From Wocania_A sp965224845 (GTDB taxonomy: Bacteria > Bacteroidota > Bacteroidia > Flavobacteriales > Flavobacteriaceae), in NCBI GenBank assembly GCA_965224845.1, contig CBDDAJ010000015.1, positions 558,001-622,000 of the forward strand: a stretch of 64,000 nucleotides of DNA. The letters are read 5' to 3'. Position 1 is the stretch's first letter. Each line of letters opens with the position of its first letter. A model generated the notes under the pieces. The model did not search any database and was not told the origin of the DNA. It was given only the letters and a program-made list of their open reading frames with translations. Positions 61,837-64,000 of the stretch are shown here, piece by piece. Both the position numbers and the translations under genes were made by a program.

Positions 61837-62955
61837 ATGAAAAGAAGGGTGTTTATCGGAGCAACAGCTAAAGCGGCAGTATTAGCCACTGCATCGGGTC
61901 TATGGTCTTGTATACCCCGTAATAAGGCGTCAAACAAAGCTTTTATTGATCGTATTTTGCCCGCACCCAAAGGAGGTGGCTTTCGAGATGATGATTATTG
62001 GATTTGGGGGTCTTCAGTAATTAAAGGAGAAGATGGCAAATATCATATGTTTGCATCAAGATGGTCTAAAGATGTTGGTTTTGGTAATTGGGTCACAAAC
62101 TCTGAAGTTGTTAGAGCAGTTGCTGACACCCCTGTTGGTCCTTATGTTTTTCAAGAAGTTGTTCTTCCTGTTCGGGGAAAAGCATTTTTTGATGGTATGT
62201 GTACACATAACCCGCGTATCGTTAAATATAAAAACAAATATTTGTTATATCATTTTGGAACGACATACGATTTTCCTATGCCAACAAAAGCTAACCCTGT
62301 TGTTTCAGAAGATAATTGGAAAAAAGCATGGATGAATAAGCGTGTGGGCTTAGCTATTAGTGATTCGGTTTTTGGTCCATGGGAGCGTGTTGATAAGCCC
62401 GTAATTGAGCCCCGCGAAGGACATTGGGACGCTTCTATTACTTCAAACCCATCACCAGCTGTTGATCCTAAAACCGGAAACATTTTGTTAATGTATAAAT
62501 CATCTGCAAATGGGTTGGTTCCTCCATTATTATTGGGTGTATCTATGGCTTCAAGCCCCAGAGGAGAGTATAAAAGGTTAAGCGAAGAACCCGTTTTTCG
62601 TTTTGAAACTGAGGAAAATAACCTTATTGATGTTGAAGACCCTTACATCTGGTGGTCTAATGATAAATATGAAGCCATTATAAAAGACCGATCGGGAGAA
62701 ATATGTGGAGAAGAAGGTGGCGGAATACATGTTTGGTCTAAAGATGGTGTAAACTGGCATTTATTTGAGAAGGTGAAAGCATATAGCCGCAACATTGAAT
62801 GGGATGATGGAACCAAATCGCATCATAATCATTTTGAACGCCCATTTGTTTTAATTGAAGACGGGAAACCAACACATTTATTTGCAGCTGTTGGAGAGGG
62901 TGAAAAAGCATGGGAGTTTGAAAATACCTGGAATATGGTAATTCCTTTAAAATAA
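61837..62955 (+). CDS. Five-bladed-propeller glycoside-hydrolase-like lipoprotein
   Basis: 372 residues. The start MKRRVFIGATAKAAVLATAS has a twin-arginine-like RRVFI, and GLWSC is a lipobox. The body resembles GH43/GH117-type propellers: DDDYWIWGSSVIKGEDGKYH (acidic residues and Trp at the first blade), FFDGMCTHNPRIVKYKNKYL, DASITSNPSPAVDPKTGNIL, DVEDPYIWWSNDKYEAIIKD and HHNHFERPFVLIEDGKPTHL. Substrate unknown; no SusC/SusD or other carbohydrate genes lie nearby, so it is not in an obvious polysaccharide-utilisation locus. Confidence 0.78.
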   Translation: MKRRVFIGATAKAAVLATASGLWSCIPRNKASNKAFIDRILPAPKGGGFRDDDYWIWGSSVIKGEDGKYHMFASRWSKDVGFGNWVTNSEVVRAVADTPVGPYVFQEVVLPVRGKAFFDGMCTHNPRIVKYKNKYLLYHFGTTYDFPMPTKANPVVSEDNWKKAWMNKRVGLAISDSVFGPWERVDKPVIEPREGHWDASITSNPSPAVDPKTGNILLMYKSSANGLVPPLLLGVSMASSPRGEYKRLSEEPVFRFETEENNLIDVEDPYIWWSNDKYEAIIKDRSGEICGEEGGGIHVWSKDGVNWHLFEKVKAYSRNIEWDDGTKSHHNHFERPFVLIEDGKPTHLFAAVGEGEKAWEFENTWNMVIPLK

Positions 62956-63000
62956 AAGATTGCCTTTTCTGTGGCAAAGCTACAATGGCTTAAGCTAAAT

Positions 63001-64000
63001 TTATAAAGCTGCTATTACAGTTTTTATACGCTTAACCGTTTCGTTTTTCCCAATCATAAACATAATATCAAATACATCGGGCCCTTGTAAAGCACCTACT
63101 AGTGCTAATCGTAAAGGCATCATCACTTTACCAAAACCAATGCTTTGGGATGTAATCCAGCTTTTAATTTCAGATTGCAGGTTTTCTACGGTAAAATCCT
63201 CAATATTATTTATGATAGAAACTAATTCAGTCATTAGTGCTTTGGTGCCGTCTTTAAAGGCTTTTTTAGAGGCTTTTTCATCATAAGATGATGGCGCAGT
63301 AAAAAAGAAATGAGTCAAATCCCAAAAATCAGAAACAAAAGTAGCGCGCTCTTTTACTAACCCAATAACCATAGAGATGTAGTTAATATCTATACCTGCT
63401 AATTCAGAATGTTGTTCTTGAAAAGACTTAGCCAGCGCATCATTATTTTGCTCTTGCATGTAATGATGATTAAACCATTTGGTTTTATCAGGATCAAAAC
63501 GCGCACCAGATTTATTTACTTTATTTAAATCGAAAGCATTTATTAATTCATCTAAGCTAAAAATTTCTTGTTCTGTTCCTGGATTCCAACCTAAAAAAGC
63601 TAAGAAGTTAACCATGGCTTCAGAAAAATAGCCGGCTTCTTTATAGCCTCTTGAAACCTCTTGTGTTTTAGGATCTTGCCATTGTAAAGGAAATACAGGA
63701 AACCCAAGCTTATCACCATCACGCTTACTCAGTTTTCCTTTTCCGGTTGGTTTTAATATTAGTGGTAAATGCGCAAATTCCGGGGCACTCCAACCAAAAG
63801 CACTGTATAGTTGATAATGTAACGCTAAACTTGGTAACCATTCTTCACCACGAATAACATGCGATATGTCCATTAAATGGTCATCAACAATATTCGCTAA
63901 ATGATAAGTTGGCATTCCGTCGCTTTTAAATAATACTTTGTCATCTAAAATATTGGTGTCTATTTTAATATCACCACGAATCATATCTTTTAAATGCAAA
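63001..64000 (-). CDS. gltX: Glutamyl-tRNA synthetase, C-terminal two thirds (5' part outside window)
   Basis: Class I synthetase charging tRNA-Glu. The 332 or so visible residues run from the catalytic-domain region LKDMIRGDIKIDTNILDDKV through DGMPTYHLANIVDDHLMDIS and HVIRGEEWLPS, and the KMSKS-like PTGKGKLSKRDGDKLGFPVF, to the anticodon-binding domain ending IMFMIGKNETVKRIKTVIAA. The N-terminal HIGH motif is beyond the right edge, so the gene is cut only by the window. It is convergent with the glycoside-hydrolase-like gene. Confidence 0.94.
   Translation of the reverse strand, partial: LHLKDMIRGDIKIDTNILDDKVLFKSDGMPTYHLANIVDDHLMDISHVIRGEEWLPSLALHYQLYSAFGWSAPEFAHLPLILKPTGKGKLSKRDGDKLGFPVFPLQWQDPKTQEVSRGYKEAGYFSEAMVNFLAFLGWNPGTEQEIFSLDELINAFDLNKVNKSGARFDPDKTKWFNHHYMQEQNNDALAKSFQEQHSELAGIDINYISMVIGLVKERATFVSDFWDLTHFFFTAPSSYDEKASKKAFKDGTKALMTELVSIINNIEDFTVENLQSEIKSWITSQSIGFGKVMMPLRLALVGALQGPDVFDIMFMIGKNETVKRIKTVIAAL

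Noticed and set aside
61837..62955. Part of a polysaccharide-utilisation locus
   Set aside because: No SusC/SusD pair, sugar transporter or second glycosidase lies nearby; the neighbours are a barrel protein and gltX.

Overview
The window is about 64 kb of AT-rich DNA from a Bacteroidota chromosome, most likely a marine member of the Flavobacteriaceae. Three proteins carry type IX secretion C-terminal sorting domains (30803-31891, 34288-34983, 41254-42723). There are many Bacteroidota-style lipoprotein signals, and several genes have TAnnTTTG promoter -7 boxes and no Shine-Dalgarno sequence. The synteny is also flavobacterial: rnpA followed by an S41 protease, rpiB divergent from rnr, folB next to glnS, and an SPFH gene near gltX.

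Layout. 1-6.5 kb: SulP transporter (cut by the window edge), MBL hydrolase, subtilisin-like lipoprotein protease and M1 aminopeptidase. 6.7-17.75 kb: an accessory region built as an integron-like cassette array. Single, mostly unknown genes (beta-propeller-like protein, RES-domain enzyme, small outer-membrane barrel, XRE regulator with a divergent small gene, NERD nuclease-like protein, frameshifted zinc-ribbon protein, toroid protein, DUF4386, DUF1062, DUF3179) are separated by attC-like imperfect inverted repeats. No integrase gene is visible. 17.8-25.7 kb: regulators (two AraC types, LytTR), two VOC proteins, a PEBP protein, a bestrophin-like channel and a membrane-SCP2-flavodoxin fusion. 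25.9-30.7 kb: an AraC regulator divergent from a five-gene operon (deacetylase, SMP-30-like, DoxX, cupin, old yellow enzyme).

30.8-35 kb: secreted proteins including a metzincin with a T9SS tail, and a Crp-type regulator. 35.1-44.5 kb: aspartoacylase-like and GCS2-CBS fusion genes, rnpA, S41 protease, a double OmpA-domain protein, a T9SS LRR protein, and an rpiB-CDF-GNAT operon. 44.5-45.1 kb: a 619-bp very AT-rich divergent spacer with a perfect DnaA-box match, a candidate but unproven replication origin. 45.1-64 kb: rnr, hydrolases including a subclass-B1 metallo-beta-lactamase fused to an alpha/beta hydrolase, a phosphodiesterase, LysE, tRNA-Cys, folB, glnS, DUF1761, an SPFH operon, a glycoside-hydrolase-like lipoprotein and the 3' part of gltX.

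Main point of interest: the 6.7-17.75 kb array. In two consecutive cassettes the first 9-10 bases are the exact reverse complement of the R''-like box at the end of the same cassette. The internal hairpin arms differ mainly by changes that are G:T wobbles on the bottom strand only. Both are hallmarks of integron attC sites. Functions given for uncharacterised genes are inferences from motifs read by eye; no database search was run.
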